Shown here one piece after another: positions 41,152 through 50,728 of a stretch of DNA of 64,000 bases; the stretch's first letter is position 1; each line of letters starts with the position of its first letter. The stretch lies in assembly GCF_014203895.1 (NCBI RefSeq), contig NZ_JACHJY010000003.1, positions 372,001 through 436,000 of the forward strand. The letters are read 5' to 3'. The DNA is from Streptomyces nymphaeiformis (GTDB lineage Bacteria > Actinomycetota > Actinomycetes > Streptomycetales > Streptomycetaceae). The notes under the pieces are model-generated. The model had not been told where the DNA came from and did no database searches. It saw nothing but the letters and a program-made list of their open reading frames with translations. The position numbers were made by a program, and so were the translations under genes.

Positions 41152-42387
41152 CTAGCGGCCTGGTTCGGATTCCACCTCTATGGAGTGCAGGAGAAGCTCC
41201 CGAGCTTGATCCGTGGTGATGTGCGAGTAGGCCGCGCTGACTCGCGCAAGCCACGCCGCTTCACTATCGGTGTCAACGAACGGTTTCTCTCTCAGAGGGG
41301 CCGTGGCGTACTGGTTGGCTTGCGAGGTGTCGGTGGCCTGGAGTGCGGCCTTAATCCAGTACGCTTCCGCGGCCGGCTCAGGGTCGGGGTGCGATGCGGT
41401 GATGTCCTCGGCGGCGAACATCAAGTCTCGTGGAGCGTAATAGCGCAGCTTCTCGCAAGCGTCGGCAATGTCCTGAGTCCATCGGTCCAGGCGAACATCG
41501 ATGGGGACGCGTATGTGCCTGAGTTCCGCGAGGCGTCGCCCTGGTGGGTACAGGCTCGTCCCGGGAAAAGCATCCACCAGGTCGAACCAGAGCGGGTAAG
41601 TCCTGCACAGGATGCGCCAAGTTCTCCACCGGGCCGCCGCTGCGCGGGTGGTGGGAATGCTCGCACCTACGGCAACAATCAGGAAGAGCAGGTCCATCCA
41701 TATAGCTGTGGCGTCTACAAGGAGCCGGACCGTGGAGGGGCTGAGAGGGAACGCGACCGCAGCCCAAAGGATGGTGATACGCGCCAATGTGTGGAGTAGC
41801 CCCATCCACATTGAAATCCCCATCAAACCCAGCCCAACACGCATGCTCGTGTTCTCGACCCGTCGCGCCGCCCTCGTCCACTGATAGCCGCAAACTGCGG
41901 TCGTGATGAGCGGGAAGAAGTAGAACACGGTCATGTAGACCGCGACCCCCCATTGGCCAGCATGGTCGATGAGGAAGTTCTGGCTCGGCTTGTCGCGGTC
42001 CACCACGGTGAAGAATAGGACCGTGAGCAGAATGACGCCTATCGCTCCCGTCCCGTAGGACGCGCGGGCGATCCGGCGGGAGACCGCTACGTGCCGGGGT
42101 ACGACCGTCTCCGAGCTCTTCCCGTAGCTGGTGGCGACGTAGGTCAAGGCCGCGATGATCGCCGCGGTACTGGCAAAGTGCCTGAGCAGGGCACTCAGGT
42201 CCACTACTGGAATACGATCCACCGCATCCATCGCTGCCGGCGTGTAGAGCCAGAGAGCCACGGCGAATCCCGCATAACCGCCCCAGAGCGCCCGACGGTG
42301 AGCGTCGGCGTACCGGACCGCAGGGAATCGCCATACGGCGATGAGGGTCATCACAGCCGCAGTAAGGTATTTGATGTAGTCGAACAC
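41152..42387 (-). CDS. MAB_1171c-type putative transporter
   Basis: The N-terminal ~270 residues contain about seven hydrophobic helices (YAGFAVALWLYTPAAM, IGVILLTVLFFTVVD, VAVYMTVFYFFPLITTAVCG, LLFLIVAVGASIPTT). The remaining ~140 form a cytoplasmic tail with LWFDLVDAFPGTSLYPP and RLDRWTQDIADACEKLRYY, which I associate with MAB_1171c-type proteins. GTG 42387 is the start in relatives I recall; a TTG frame opens at 42456. It follows the ImmA-like gene by 150 bp, and the pairing is common in Streptomyces. Confidence 0.75.
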   Translation of the reverse strand: MFDYIKYLTAAVMTLIAVWRFPAVRYADAHRRALWGGYAGFAVALWLYTPAAMDAVDRIPVVDLSALLRHFASTAAIIAALTYVATSYGKSSETVVPRHVAVSRRIARASYGTGAIGVILLTVLFFTVVDRDKPSQNFLIDHAGQWGVAVYMTVFYFFPLITTAVCGYQWTRAARRVENTSMRVGLGLMGISMWMGLLHTLARITILWAAVAFPLSPSTVRLLVDATAIWMDLLFLIVAVGASIPTTRAAAARWRTWRILCRTYPLWFDLVDAFPGTSLYPPGRRLAELRHIRVPIDVRLDRWTQDIADACEKLRYYAPRDLMFAAEDITASHPDPEPAAEAYWIKAALQATDTSQANQYATAPLREKPFVDTDSEAAWLARVSAAYSHITTDQARELLLHSIEVESEPGR

Positions 42388-42536
42388 GGAACCATTGGGT
42401 ATCTGCGCCAGCTGCACGTTTCGCAGGCCCGGAAGGCCAGTCGGCCGCAGCCTCAATTGCCAATAGATGGACTGCGCGATGCGGCGGAAGCCGTAAGGCC
42501 GGAAACGATGCCTCAGCGGTCGCCAGCCGATCGCGG

Positions 42537-43094
42537 CTAGAGTCGTCGCCGCGCTGGAGCAGCGACTGGGTGAGCAAGTGAATGTTCCAGGAGGCTGACC
42601 ATGTCGTCTCCCGTGAACGACTGACGACGCGCCAGCCGCTTGATCAATGAAGCTGAAAGCTCGGCCTGCTTTTCCTCAGGGCTGCCAAAATCTACGCGCC
42701 CCTGGATAAGGGCCGACGGGAAACGTCGAAGCACTTCCTGACGAATGCGCTCAGGGACGTATCGCTCGATCTCCACATCCGTCAGGGAGGTACCGTGGTT
42801 CAGCCACTCGTGCGCAAGCTCATGGAGAATGATGTGCTCGGTTTGATTGCGACTTGAACGGCGGCGATACAGAATGATCGTGAAATCCGGCGCTTTGACC
42901 CGGAGACCGCATGCCGTGCCGAGACCCCCGTCGGTGTCATCCAGGGGCACCAGGCGAATCTGGTGCCCCAGCGCGCCCTCCATATTCCGCACCAGCGCCT
43001 CGACGCTGAAAGGAGCCGGGATAGGGAGATCGGCGAGCAGGCTCTCACATTCCTTCACGAGGGCGCGCCGTGAAGGGTCCCTACGCCAACGCAT
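42537..43094 (-). CDS. ImmA/IrrE-like metallopeptidase family protein
   Basis: The 185 residues contain the zinc-peptidase motif H91-E-x-x-H95 in HIILHELAHEWLNH, after an N-terminal SVEALVRNMEG helix. A later Glu-rich segment (EEKQAELSASLIKRL) could supply the third ligand. ImmA/IrrE proteins often cleave or inactivate a nearby Cro/C1-type repressor. No such repressor is adjacent; the nearest is at 38970. It is upstream of, and on the same strand as, the MAB_1171c-like gene. Confidence 0.75.
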   Translation of the reverse strand: MRWRRDPSRRALVKECESLLADLPIPAPFSVEALVRNMEGALGHQIRLVPLDDTDGGLGTACGLRVKAPDFTIILYRRRSSRNQTEHIILHELAHEWLNHGTSLTDVEIERYVPERIRQEVLRRFPSALIQGRVDFGSPEEKQAELSASLIKRLARRQSFTGDDMVSLLEHSLAHPVAAPARRRL

Positions 43095-43363
43095 CGTCGC
43101 TCCATTGAAATGCCACTGAGGTGTTCACTGCCAGCCCGCGAGGCGCTAGTAGCCAGGAGCTTGTGCTTGAGGTGCGCGGCGGTCGGCCGACACACGCTGT
43201 CTACGCCTAAGCGTACAAGGAGGAAAGTGCGATCTACGCAGGACGGGCTGTTGTGAAGGTCACCCAAGCGCGACAGTCTCGCAATCTGGATCCCAAGATC
43301 GAAATTGAGTGACGGCGCGTGATTGAATTTTGAATGCTTCTGAGGGGAGGCCGGCCCGCCGTC

Positions 43364-43650
43364 CTACTTCTTGAGTCGCCTCCAGCAAATAAGGGTGGAG
43401 ACGAGGGAGACGAGGGAGATGAAGACGTTGTGGAGTTCGGTGCGGCGTTCCCAGCGGACAGCGAGGCGTTTGAACTGGTGGAGCAGGGTCGGCTCGACGC
43501 CGCAACGGAGCTCGCCCGGCCCCTCGATGTTCGGGGCGCCTTTGCGGGAGATGACCGGAAGGATGCGGCGCCTGCACAGTTCGCGGCGGTTGGGGTCGGA
43601 CTCGTATCCCTTGTCGAGGAGCGATACGGAGCCGGCCCGCACTCTCAGAT
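43364..43650 (-). pseudogene. IS5-family transposase, C-terminal remnant
   Basis: The frame reads DKGYESDPNRREL, RRILPVISRKG, then LLHQFKRLAVRWERRTELH and LICWRRLKK, the C-terminal end of an IS5-group transposase. Compared with relatives I recall, a few residues are lost before LLHQ and added before LICW. The 5' half and catalytic core are missing. It is a different subgroup from the remnant at 30714. Confidence 0.7.
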
Positions 43651-44862
43651 CTACGGGCGCACTTGGATCAGCGCGTGAGTACCGCTCGTACGCCAAACAG
43701 CCCCGGACCGTTCAAGGGCGTCCAGCGTTCCCTGTTCCAGGCCGACGATGACATCGGACTTCAGGGTCCGGAGCGCCGCGACGGCCCCCGGGAAGTGGGC
43801 CGTGCGCCCGGCGAACGGCACGGTCGGGTGCCACAGCCTGTCCCCCACCAGGCGACGGTAGTTGAGATCACCCTTCAGGATGGCGAGCGCGGCACCCGCG
43901 AACTCCTTCCGCAGGTCCTCGGGCATCTCCTCGTACGGCAGCGGAGCGCAGAAGAACGGGTGGGTGCGGACCTCCAGGCTTCCCGTGGCCATGGCCTTCC
44001 AGAGTCGGCCGCCGATCCGGCCCGCTTCGCCGGACGCCTCGACGAGACGGCGGAGGCAGTCGACCACGTCCGCGGTCATCGCGTCGGAGACGTAGTACGG
44101 GTCGGGCTTGACGTGCAGCACGACCCGCTCGGCGTGCCCGTGCACGAGGAGGTGGTCGATGAGGACGAGGTCGGGAATCAGCTCACGTCCCGCGTTGTCG
44201 GCCACCACGGCGACGGTGGCCGAGGCGCCGGCGGGCAGGAGCTGCCACAGGGTGGCGCTGTGGTCGGCGACCAGGGCCGCGACCGCGGCGTCGGCCACTG
44301 CCGGCTCCCCCGCCGTGACGCGGAAGCCGAGGCCCGCGCGGTTGCCCCAGAGCGAGGCGTACAGGAGGGCCGTGGCCCGCTCCTCCGCCGGAGCACCGGC
44401 GAGCGTGTCGAGGGCGCGCAGCTCCTCGTCCACCGCGTCGCCTCGCAGTTCGGCCTGTTTGAACGGTGCGAAGGGATCGACTCCCTGCCAAGGGCCGGCA
44501 CCGAAGTACCCGACCGCGCCGAGGAGCCTGCGGTAGAAGTAGCTCTCCGCCCACAGGAACGGGGCGTCGTACCACGAGCGCCCGAAGTGCTCCCGTCCCC
44601 GGGCCGCCCAGCGCACGTGGTCGTGGTCCGTGGGAGCGAGCGGTCGGACGACACCGTTGGTGATCTCGTCCAGCAGGGCGTCGAGGGCTTCATGCTGTCG
44701 ACGGCCGTACGGGAAGGCGTCTCGCACCTGCCGGATGAGTGCGGGGTGGCGCTCGGCCAGCACACTCCGGGCGAACGAGCCCGGCTCGTCGCCCAGGATG
44801 ACCGGAGCGTCGACTGTACCGGCGTCGCGGGCGGCTTCGTCGCCCGAGGTCTTCTCTGTCAT
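43651..44862 (-). CDS. DUF89/ARMT1-type damage-control phosphatase
   Basis: The 403 residues match the DUF89 metal-dependent phosphatase fold. VAVVADNAGRELIPDLVLID gives the Asp/Asn metal-binding motif, and ILKGDLNYRRLVGD the conserved K-G-D-x-N-Y. The N-terminal ~150 residues are helical (RQHEALDALLDEITNG, APFLWAESYFYRRLLG). The family is linked to removal of damaged phosphometabolites or carboxyl methylation; the substrate here is unknown. The transposase remnant abuts its 3' end. Confidence 0.85.
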   Translation of the reverse strand: MTEKTSGDEAARDAGTVDAPVILGDEPGSFARSVLAERHPALIRQVRDAFPYGRRQHEALDALLDEITNGVVRPLAPTDHDHVRWAARGREHFGRSWYDAPFLWAESYFYRRLLGAVGYFGAGPWQGVDPFAPFKQAELRGDAVDEELRALDTLAGAPAEERATALLYASLWGNRAGLGFRVTAGEPAVADAAVAALVADHSATLWQLLPAGASATVAVVADNAGRELIPDLVLIDHLLVHGHAERVVLHVKPDPYYVSDAMTADVVDCLRRLVEASGEAGRIGGRLWKAMATGSLEVRTHPFFCAPLPYEEMPEDLRKEFAGAALAILKGDLNYRRLVGDRLWHPTVPFAGRTAHFPGAVAALRTLKSDVIVGLEQGTLDALERSGAVWRTSGTHALIQVRP

Positions 44863-44922
44863 CTCGTCCAGGCCCTTCGCAGGTCGCTCACATGGCCATG
44901 ATCCCCAGGGGTGTGCTCGCTG

Positions 44923-45369
44923 TCAGTCCAGCCCGCCGGTGGCTTCGAGATGAGCGAGGAAGGCGGCCACGAGGCGGGGGCGGGGCACGTGGAGGACGAG
45001 CGCGTCGGGCAGGTCGGCCTCCAGACCCCACTCCGTGTTGAAGGTGATGCTGCTGCCATCCGGGACGACGCTGTCCCACAGCCACTTGACGAACTCCGCT
45101 GCGGCAAGGGCCGTGCAGTCCTCGACGGCGATGCCTTCCGGGGACAGCTTGGCCATGCCCTCCAGCTCCTCCTCGCCGACCGTGATACCGAAGTGCATGA
45201 CGGACCCGCGAACGGGACCTTCCTCCCCCTCATCGATACGGACGAACGTATCCGTCTCCCGCTCACGCAGCTTGGCCTCGATCCCCTCGTAGGTCAGGCC
45301 CCACGTGGAACCCTCAGCGGGGCCGAAGACGTACATGGTGCGGAGTTCGGCCAGTTCGGACGCATCCAC
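44923..45369 (-). CDS. Hypothetical acidic protein
   Basis: The 148-residue soluble protein has strands and helices alternating (TMYVFGPAEGSTWGLTYEG, SVMHFGITVGEEELEG, SSITFNTEWGLEADLP). It ends with a Leu/Ala helix. No domain is recognised. It lies between the ARMT1-like and HEPN-like genes on the same strand. Confidence 0.6.
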   Translation of the reverse strand: MDASELAELRTMYVFGPAEGSTWGLTYEGIEAKLRERETDTFVRIDEGEEGPVRGSVMHFGITVGEEELEGMAKLSPEGIAVEDCTALAAAEFVKWLWDSVVPDGSSITFNTEWGLEADLPDALVLHVPRPRLVAAFLAHLEATGGLD

Positions 45370-45401
45370 GCTCGCGCTCCCTCGTCGTGTGCTGCCGTTT
45401 G

Positions 45402-46118
45402 TCAGGGTACGTATCGCGCATCAGCGCGCTGGCTGGCGAGGTGCTGTTCCCAGCCCTCTTCCAACAGCCAGGCGGCAGCGCTGATTCTCTCCAGTGCCTC
45501 ATCGGCCGCTTCGTCGTCGAAGTCCCACGTCGCCGGGTGGCTTCGCCACTGGGAGTCGACGTCGTCGATGAGGCGGTGCGCGAACGAGTTGCGGCGCTCC
45601 CTCAGCCACGACAGATGGTCTTCGAGTTCCTGGCGATCGACGGTGTCCTGCCAGCGCTCGGCGAGCACTCGAGCCTTTCGGGTGAGACCCGCCCTGTGGA
45701 GATCCTCGTCGCCCGGTTGGTCGAGCAGCCGGTTCATCAGGGACTCGAGTGCGGCGACGGCAGCTACGACGATGACGCCGGCGCTGATCTGGCGTGTGCT
45801 TGTGTCGAGTCCGTACGTTGACTCGTCGAGCATCATGTCGCTCTCCCCCTCCCACCCAGCGACCCTGTGACTCCCACTCTCCCGCGCCTCACGCAGCTCG
45901 GTCAGTTCCGCATCGATGCTCTTCGCGATCTTGCTGCGCAGCCAGGCGAGAGAGGAGAGGCGGTACTCGAGGTCGACGAACTCGATGCGGTTGTGTCGAC
46001 TGATGAAGTACTCATGGCCGTATGCGAGGAGATACCAGCCATCCTTGGTGTCGTCGCCTTCGTGCCTCTCAAGCTCTGCCTCGGTCATCTGCGTGAACCT
46101 CTCATACGAACCTGACAT
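45402..46118 (-). CDS. Protein with HEPN-type RNxxxH motif
   Basis: The 238-residue protein is mostly helical. Near residue 180, LSWLRERRNSFAHRLID contains RNxxxH, the signature of catalytic HEPN RNases, followed by a closing helix. Upstream, VVAAVAALESLMNRLL fits the first HEPN helix. The N-terminal ~80 residues are charged and of unknown fold. Such proteins often serve in defence or toxin systems, but no partner is clear. It is divergent from the NB-ARC gene. Confidence 0.55.
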   Translation of the reverse strand: MSGSYERFTQMTEAELERHEGDDTKDGWYLLAYGHEYFISRHNRIEFVDLEYRLSSLAWLRSKIAKSIDAELTELREARESGSHRVAGWEGESDMMLDESTYGLDTSTRQISAGVIVVAAVAALESLMNRLLDQPGDEDLHRAGLTRKARVLAERWQDTVDRQELEDHLSWLRERRNSFAHRLIDDVDSQWRSHPATWDFDDEAADEALERISAAAWLLEEGWEQHLASQRADARYVP

Positions 46119-46378
46119 AACTGATCAGCCTCTCACGCTGGAGCCGATCAGCCTCAGGGGTTTCAGGGCAGGCCGATGCTGTGATCTCGCAGGGCTGGAT
46201 CCGGACGCGTTATGGCGCTTCGGTGACCTTGACCGAGGTCGCCTCCGCTGGTCCCCTTGGGCAGTTGGGCGTCGAACTCGGGGGGCTTCGTGAATGATCC
46301 TGATCTTGGAGCGCTGTGTCGTGTGAGTGGCGTGCCAGCAGAAGAGACTCGCTCCCCCAGCGAGTTGGCGGATCGCGC

Positions 46379-49153
46379 ATGAGGTTTCGTCGCGGGATCT
46401 CGATCGCTGTCGTGGCCGCCGGCGGGGTCGTGACGACCATGCTCGTGGGGCTGGTCACGAACGCGGTGTCCGAGTCGAAGTGGCCGGGGTGGCTGGGGTG
46501 GCTGCAGAGGCATGGCTGGTTCTCGTTCGTGCTGCTCGGGGTGCTACTCGTGGTGATGACAGTGTTGGCCGCCCTGTCGGAGACTCGGCCGCCCGCGCGT
46601 CTGACCGAGTCGGCGCCTCAGAACGGGGCCGAGCCGCCGGGGGCCGCGCTCGTGTTGCGTGCGCTGCCGCGCGATACCGCGGCGTTCACGGACCGGGGCG
46701 CCGAGCTGGCGGCGCTCGTGGGGTCGGTGAGAGCGGCGCAGGAGAGTGGTGAGGCGCTGCCGGTGCATGTGATCGACGGGATGCCAGGGGTGGGGAAGAC
46801 GGCGTTCGCCGTGCACGCCGGGCATGTGCTGGCGGAGCGGTTCCCGGATGGGCAGCTGTTCGTGAATCTCAACGGGCACACGACGGGGCGGAGCCCTGTG
46901 CAGGCCGGCGAGGCGCTGGCGTCGTTGCTGGCGGCGACCGGAGTGCCCGCGGGGCGGATCCCGACCGGTGACGACGTGGGCGCGGTCACCGAGGCGAGGG
47001 CCGCCATGTGGCGCAGCGGTCTCGCCGGGAAGAAGGCGCTGCTCATCCTCGACAACGCGGCCAGCTATCGGCAGCTGGAGCCGCTGCTTCCCGGGGCGGG
47101 CGACTGCCTGGTGCTGGTGACCAGCCGGAAGCGGCTGGCGGCGCAGGAGGAGGTGGTGCTGCCGGTGGTGGCGCTGCCGCAGGAGCACGCGATGGACCTG
47201 TTCGTACGGCTCAGTGGGCGGCCGGCGACGTCGCTCGACCGGGACGTGGTCGGGGAGCTCGTCGGGCTGTGCGGTTATCTGCCGCTCGGGGTGTCCCTGC
47301 TCGCCGCGCGGTTGCGGCACCACCCGTCGTGGGGCGCGGAGGACCTCCGGGAGCGGCTGATGGCCGCGCGGGATCGGCTGGGGGAGCTGCGGGCCGGGGA
47401 GCGGGCGGTGGCGGCGACGTTCGAGCTGTCGTACCAGGACCTGGAGGAGGACCGGCGGCGCTTCTTCCGGGGGCTGGGCTTCTACCCTGGGACCGATCTC
47501 GACGCCTACGTCGGTGCCGCGCTCGGCGGGGTGACCGTGACGGAAGCTCGGCGGCAGCTCGACGCGCTGTACGACGCCCACATGATCGACGAACATCCCG
47601 GGAGCCGGTACCGGCTTCATGATCTGTTACGTGACTATGCCCGCGGTCTCGTCGACGAGGGAGGCAGCAGTATGGAGGAGCAGACCCAGGCCGTTCAGCG
47701 AGTGTGCCTCTACTACCTGGCCGCTCTCGCTGCCGCGAACCGGCACATCGTCCGTAGAGGCGCGGTCGCGCCCGTCCCGCCCGACGAGGCCGCCGCGGTG
47801 GAGACCCCGCGCATCGAATCCCGTTCGGCCGCCCTCGGCTGGCTGGAGAACGAGCGGGCCAACGTCCTCGCCTGCATCCGACGCGCGAGCGGTCTCGCCC
47901 TGCACGAGCTCGTCATCCGCATGGCCGCCGCCATGGCCCCGTTCCTGCGGCAGGCCGGCCCGTGGGACCAGGCCGTCGGGCTCCACCGGACAGCCGCCGA
48001 GGCCGCCCGGCATGCCGGCGACCGCAAGGCCCTCGCCGGGGCGCTCGCCGAGCTCGGAGTCGTACGGCGCTTCATGGCCGCGTACCCCGAGGCGATCGAG
48101 GCCCTGAACGAGGCGGTGGAACAGTACGACGCCGTGGGCGACCGGCGCGGCAAGGCCGAGGCGCTGAACCAGGCGGGCATCGTCTGGCTGCTGACCGCCG
48201 ACAACGACGACTCCGCCCGCGCGCAGACCGAGGCCCTCGCGCTCTACCGCGAGGTGGGCGACCGGCTCGGGCAGGCCAACGCGCTCGCGGACCTCGGCAT
48301 GGTGCGCCGGCAGACCGGCCGGTTCGACGCCGCCGTGGAGGCCCAGAGCGAGGCACTGTCGATCTACCGGGAGCTCGACGACCGGTACGGGGAGGCGAAC
48401 TCCCTCAGGGACCTCGGCGTCGTGCACCGCCTCATGGGCGAGTACGAGCAGGCGGCGCGCCGACACAGTGAGGCGTACGACATCTACGTGGAGCTCGACG
48501 ACCGGACCCATCAGGCGTACGCGCTCAACGAACTGGGCGTCGTGGGGCGGCTCACGGGTGATGTTGTTGGGGCCCGGGAGGCGCACGGCCAGGCGCTGGA
48601 GTACTTCACCGAACTCGGTGAACGGTTCGGTCGCGCGAACAGCATCCGCGACCTCGGGGTGCTGGAGCGCGTGTCGGGCAACACCACGGAGGCGATCCGG
48701 ATGCTGGAGGAAGCCCTGAGCGCGTACCGCGATCTCGGCAGCCGGGGTGGAGAGGCCGCCGCCCTGAGCGAGCTGGGCGCCGCCCGAGGGACGCTCGGCG
48801 AGTGGGATGAGGCCATCGAGGCGTTCCGGCGCGGCTTGGATCTTCACCAAGAGCTGGGAGACCGGTGCGGCGAGGCCGAGGTGCTGAACCACTGGGGGAC
48901 CTTGGTGCGCGCCTCCGGCGAGGTGGAAGTCGCGCGGGAGTACTTCGAGCAGGCCTTCGCCCTGGCGCGGGAGATCCGATCTCCGCTGGAGGAAGCGCGG
49001 GCGCTGGAAGGGATCGGCCGCTGCGACTGGTTCTCGGCCGGGCCTGCGCGGGCCGGGGACGCCCTGCGGAACGCGGCCGTCCTCTACCGGCGTCTCGGAG
49101 TCGGTGCGGCGGCCCAGGAACTCGAAGAGTTGCTCGCCTCACGAGCCGGATAG
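46379..49153 (+). CDS. Membrane-anchored NB-ARC/TPR (STAND) protein
   Basis: ATG 46379 gives 924 residues. Two membrane helices (~7-28 and ~46-66) precede an NB-ARC ATPase: Walker A GMPGVGKT at 134-141, Walker B KKALLILDNA near 225, a GLCGYLPLG (GLPL-like) motif near 300 and a winged-helix region. From ~530 to 920, at least eight ~40-residue TPR-type repeats recur (Y-R-E-x-G-D-R-x-G-x-A-x-A-L-x-x-L-G). It lies 136 bp upstream of the peptide precursor and maturase. As I recall, FxSxx-COOH peptide systems also contain a TPR protein, so a linked role is likely. Confidence 0.85.
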   Translation: MRFRRGISIAVVAAGGVVTTMLVGLVTNAVSESKWPGWLGWLQRHGWFSFVLLGVLLVVMTVLAALSETRPPARLTESAPQNGAEPPGAALVLRALPRDTAAFTDRGAELAALVGSVRAAQESGEALPVHVIDGMPGVGKTAFAVHAGHVLAERFPDGQLFVNLNGHTTGRSPVQAGEALASLLAATGVPAGRIPTGDDVGAVTEARAAMWRSGLAGKKALLILDNAASYRQLEPLLPGAGDCLVLVTSRKRLAAQEEVVLPVVALPQEHAMDLFVRLSGRPATSLDRDVVGELVGLCGYLPLGVSLLAARLRHHPSWGAEDLRERLMAARDRLGELRAGERAVAATFELSYQDLEEDRRRFFRGLGFYPGTDLDAYVGAALGGVTVTEARRQLDALYDAHMIDEHPGSRYRLHDLLRDYARGLVDEGGSSMEEQTQAVQRVCLYYLAALAAANRHIVRRGAVAPVPPDEAAAVETPRIESRSAALGWLENERANVLACIRRASGLALHELVIRMAAAMAPFLRQAGPWDQAVGLHRTAAEAARHAGDRKALAGALAELGVVRRFMAAYPEAIEALNEAVEQYDAVGDRRGKAEALNQAGIVWLLTADNDDSARAQTEALALYREVGDRLGQANALADLGMVRRQTGRFDAAVEAQSEALSIYRELDDRYGEANSLRDLGVVHRLMGEYEQAARRHSEAYDIYVELDDRTHQAYALNELGVVGRLTGDVVGAREAHGQALEYFTELGERFGRANSIRDLGVLERVSGNTTEAIRMLEEALSAYRDLGSRGGEAAALSELGAARGTLGEWDEAIEAFRRGLDLHQELGDRCGEAEVLNHWGTLVRASGEVEVAREYFEQAFALAREIRSPLEEARALEGIGRCDWFSAGPARAGDALRNAAVLYRRLGVGAAAQELEELLASRAG

Positions 49154-49289
49154 GCCGGTCGCTACCTGGCCGGAATCCACATGCCGCTGACGACAACAGC
49201 ACTGCTAGCGTGCTGAGTCGGTCTGCCGCTTCAACCGCCGTCGCACGGTGCCGGTCCGCCATCGGCGCCACCACCCCGAGGAGCGTTGA

Positions 49290-49469
49290 ATGTCGTCACG
49301 TACGCCTCTGCTCATGCCGCCCACATGTCCCGAATCCATCCAGGGCAACGCCGTCCTGGAGCGGATCGCCGCCCGCGTGCAGCAGCGACTCGACGAGGAG
49401 AAGTCCACGGCGGACGGCATCGCCGAGGGGCCTCACGCGGCGTCTCTCATCTGGCCCTGGTGGTTCTGA
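49290..49469 (+). CDS. Putative RiPP precursor peptide ending in WPWWF
   Basis: ATG 49290 has GAGGAG six bases upstream and encodes 59 residues. The N-terminal ~20 residues are Pro/Ser-rich (one Cys). A helical leader follows (VLERIAARVQQRLDEEKSTA), and the C-terminus is an aromatic tail, SLIWPWWF. The gene is 13 bp before the radical SAM maturase. Precursors of FxsB-type enzymes carry aromatic residues at the extreme C-terminus (FxSxx); here the tail is Trp-rich instead. The likely modified positions are the Trp and Phe residues of the last five. It was not found by homology but by position, ribosome-binding site and tail. Confidence 0.75.
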   Translation: MSSRTPLLMPPTCPESIQGNAVLERIAARVQQRLDEEKSTADGIAEGPHAASLIWPWWF

Positions 49470-49482
49470 GCACTGGCGCTTG

Positions 49483-50643
49483 ATGACCTCGCGCGAAGAC
49501 ACCGCACCCTTTCGGACCTTCATCCTCAAGGTCGCGAACCGCTGCAACATCGACTGTGATTACTGCTACGTCTTCAACTCAAAGGACCAGTCGTGGCGGC
49601 ACCTGCCCGTCCGGCTCGGAGTGGACGTGGCGAGGGAGGCAGGCCGGCGCATCGGCGAGCACGCCACGACGCACGGCCTGCCAGCCGTCCACGTCGTCTT
49701 GCACGGCGGGGAGCCGCTGCTCGCTGGCCGCCGACAGGTGGCCGAGCTCATCGAGGCCGTACGCGCAGGCGTTCCGGCGGAAGTGAAGGTCCGCTTCGAG
49801 CTTCAGACGAACGGAACGCTCCTCACGAAGGCGTGGCTCGACCTCTTTGAGAAGCACGGGGTGGTCGTGGGGGTGAGCCTCGACGGTCCCCCGACTGCGA
49901 ACGACCGGCACCGGCTGACCCACACCGGTCGGTCCAGCTCCGCGGCCGCCGTCCGCGGCATCGAACTGCTGCGGGACCGGCCGCACCTCTTCGCCGGCCT
50001 CCTCGCCGTCGTGGACCTGGCCAACGATCCGGTCGAAGTCCACGACTTCCTGGCGTCCTTCGAGCCGCCGGTCATCGACTTCGGGTTTCCGCACGCCACC
50101 CACGACGACCCGCCACACCGCGACAACCCCGACGTGCCCGAGTACGGGCTCTGGATGAGCCGGGTGTACGACGCCTGGCTCTCCCGGCCCGAGTACCGGC
50201 ACAGCATCCGGATGCTGGAGGACATCGTGGCGCTCAGCTCCGGCGTGCGCGGTGCCGTGGAGACACTCGGCCTGGCCCCGCCGACGAGCATCGTGATCGA
50301 GTCCGACGGGACGATGGAAGGCGTGGACACGCTGCGCTCCGTCGAAGAGGGCGCGTCCCGGCTCGGGCTCGACGTCTTCCAGCACTCCTTCGACGAGGCG
50401 TCGCGTCACCCGAAGCTCCTGCACCGGGCAGACGGCATGGCCGCGCTCGCCACGAAGTGCCAGAGCTGCCCGCTGGTGGAGGTCTGCGGCGGAGGCTACC
50501 TCCCACACCGCTTCAGCGCGGCCCACGGCTATCGGAACCCCTCCGTCTACTGCGCGGATCTGGAGTACCTGATCCGCCACGTCCAGGACTCCCTGCGCGC
50601 GAGCGGGTGGGACGCGCACGCGCCGGCCGGTCAGGCCCCATGA
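49483..50643 (+). CDS. Radical SAM/SPASM peptide maturase (FxsB-like)
   Basis: ATG 49483 gives 386 residues. The radical SAM motif is C21-x3-C25-x2-C28 (NRCNIDCDYCYVF). HGGEPLL and QTNGTLL are conserved SAM-binding strands. The C-terminal SPASM-like region has CQSCPLVEVCGGGYLPHR and a final Cys in SVYCADLEYL, which resembles FxsB-group maturases that, with XyeB and GrrM relatives, crosslink aromatic side chains into three-residue cyclophanes. It would act on the WPWWF tail of the precursor. No clear ribosome-binding site precedes it, so it may depend on translation of the precursor. Confidence 0.85.
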   Translation: MTSREDTAPFRTFILKVANRCNIDCDYCYVFNSKDQSWRHLPVRLGVDVAREAGRRIGEHATTHGLPAVHVVLHGGEPLLAGRRQVAELIEAVRAGVPAEVKVRFELQTNGTLLTKAWLDLFEKHGVVVGVSLDGPPTANDRHRLTHTGRSSSAAAVRGIELLRDRPHLFAGLLAVVDLANDPVEVHDFLASFEPPVIDFGFPHATHDDPPHRDNPDVPEYGLWMSRVYDAWLSRPEYRHSIRMLEDIVALSSGVRGAVETLGLAPPTSIVIESDGTMEGVDTLRSVEEGASRLGLDVFQHSFDEASRHPKLLHRADGMAALATKCQSCPLVEVCGGGYLPHRFSAAHGYRNPSVYCADLEYLIRHVQDSLRASGWDAHAPAGQAP

Positions 50644-50728
50644 GACGGAGGACCGTAGCGCCACCGAGGTGCCGAGCGTTGGAGCCTGTGAGCAAAGTGA
50701 ACGACGAACGAGTAACGAGGAGTTGCCC

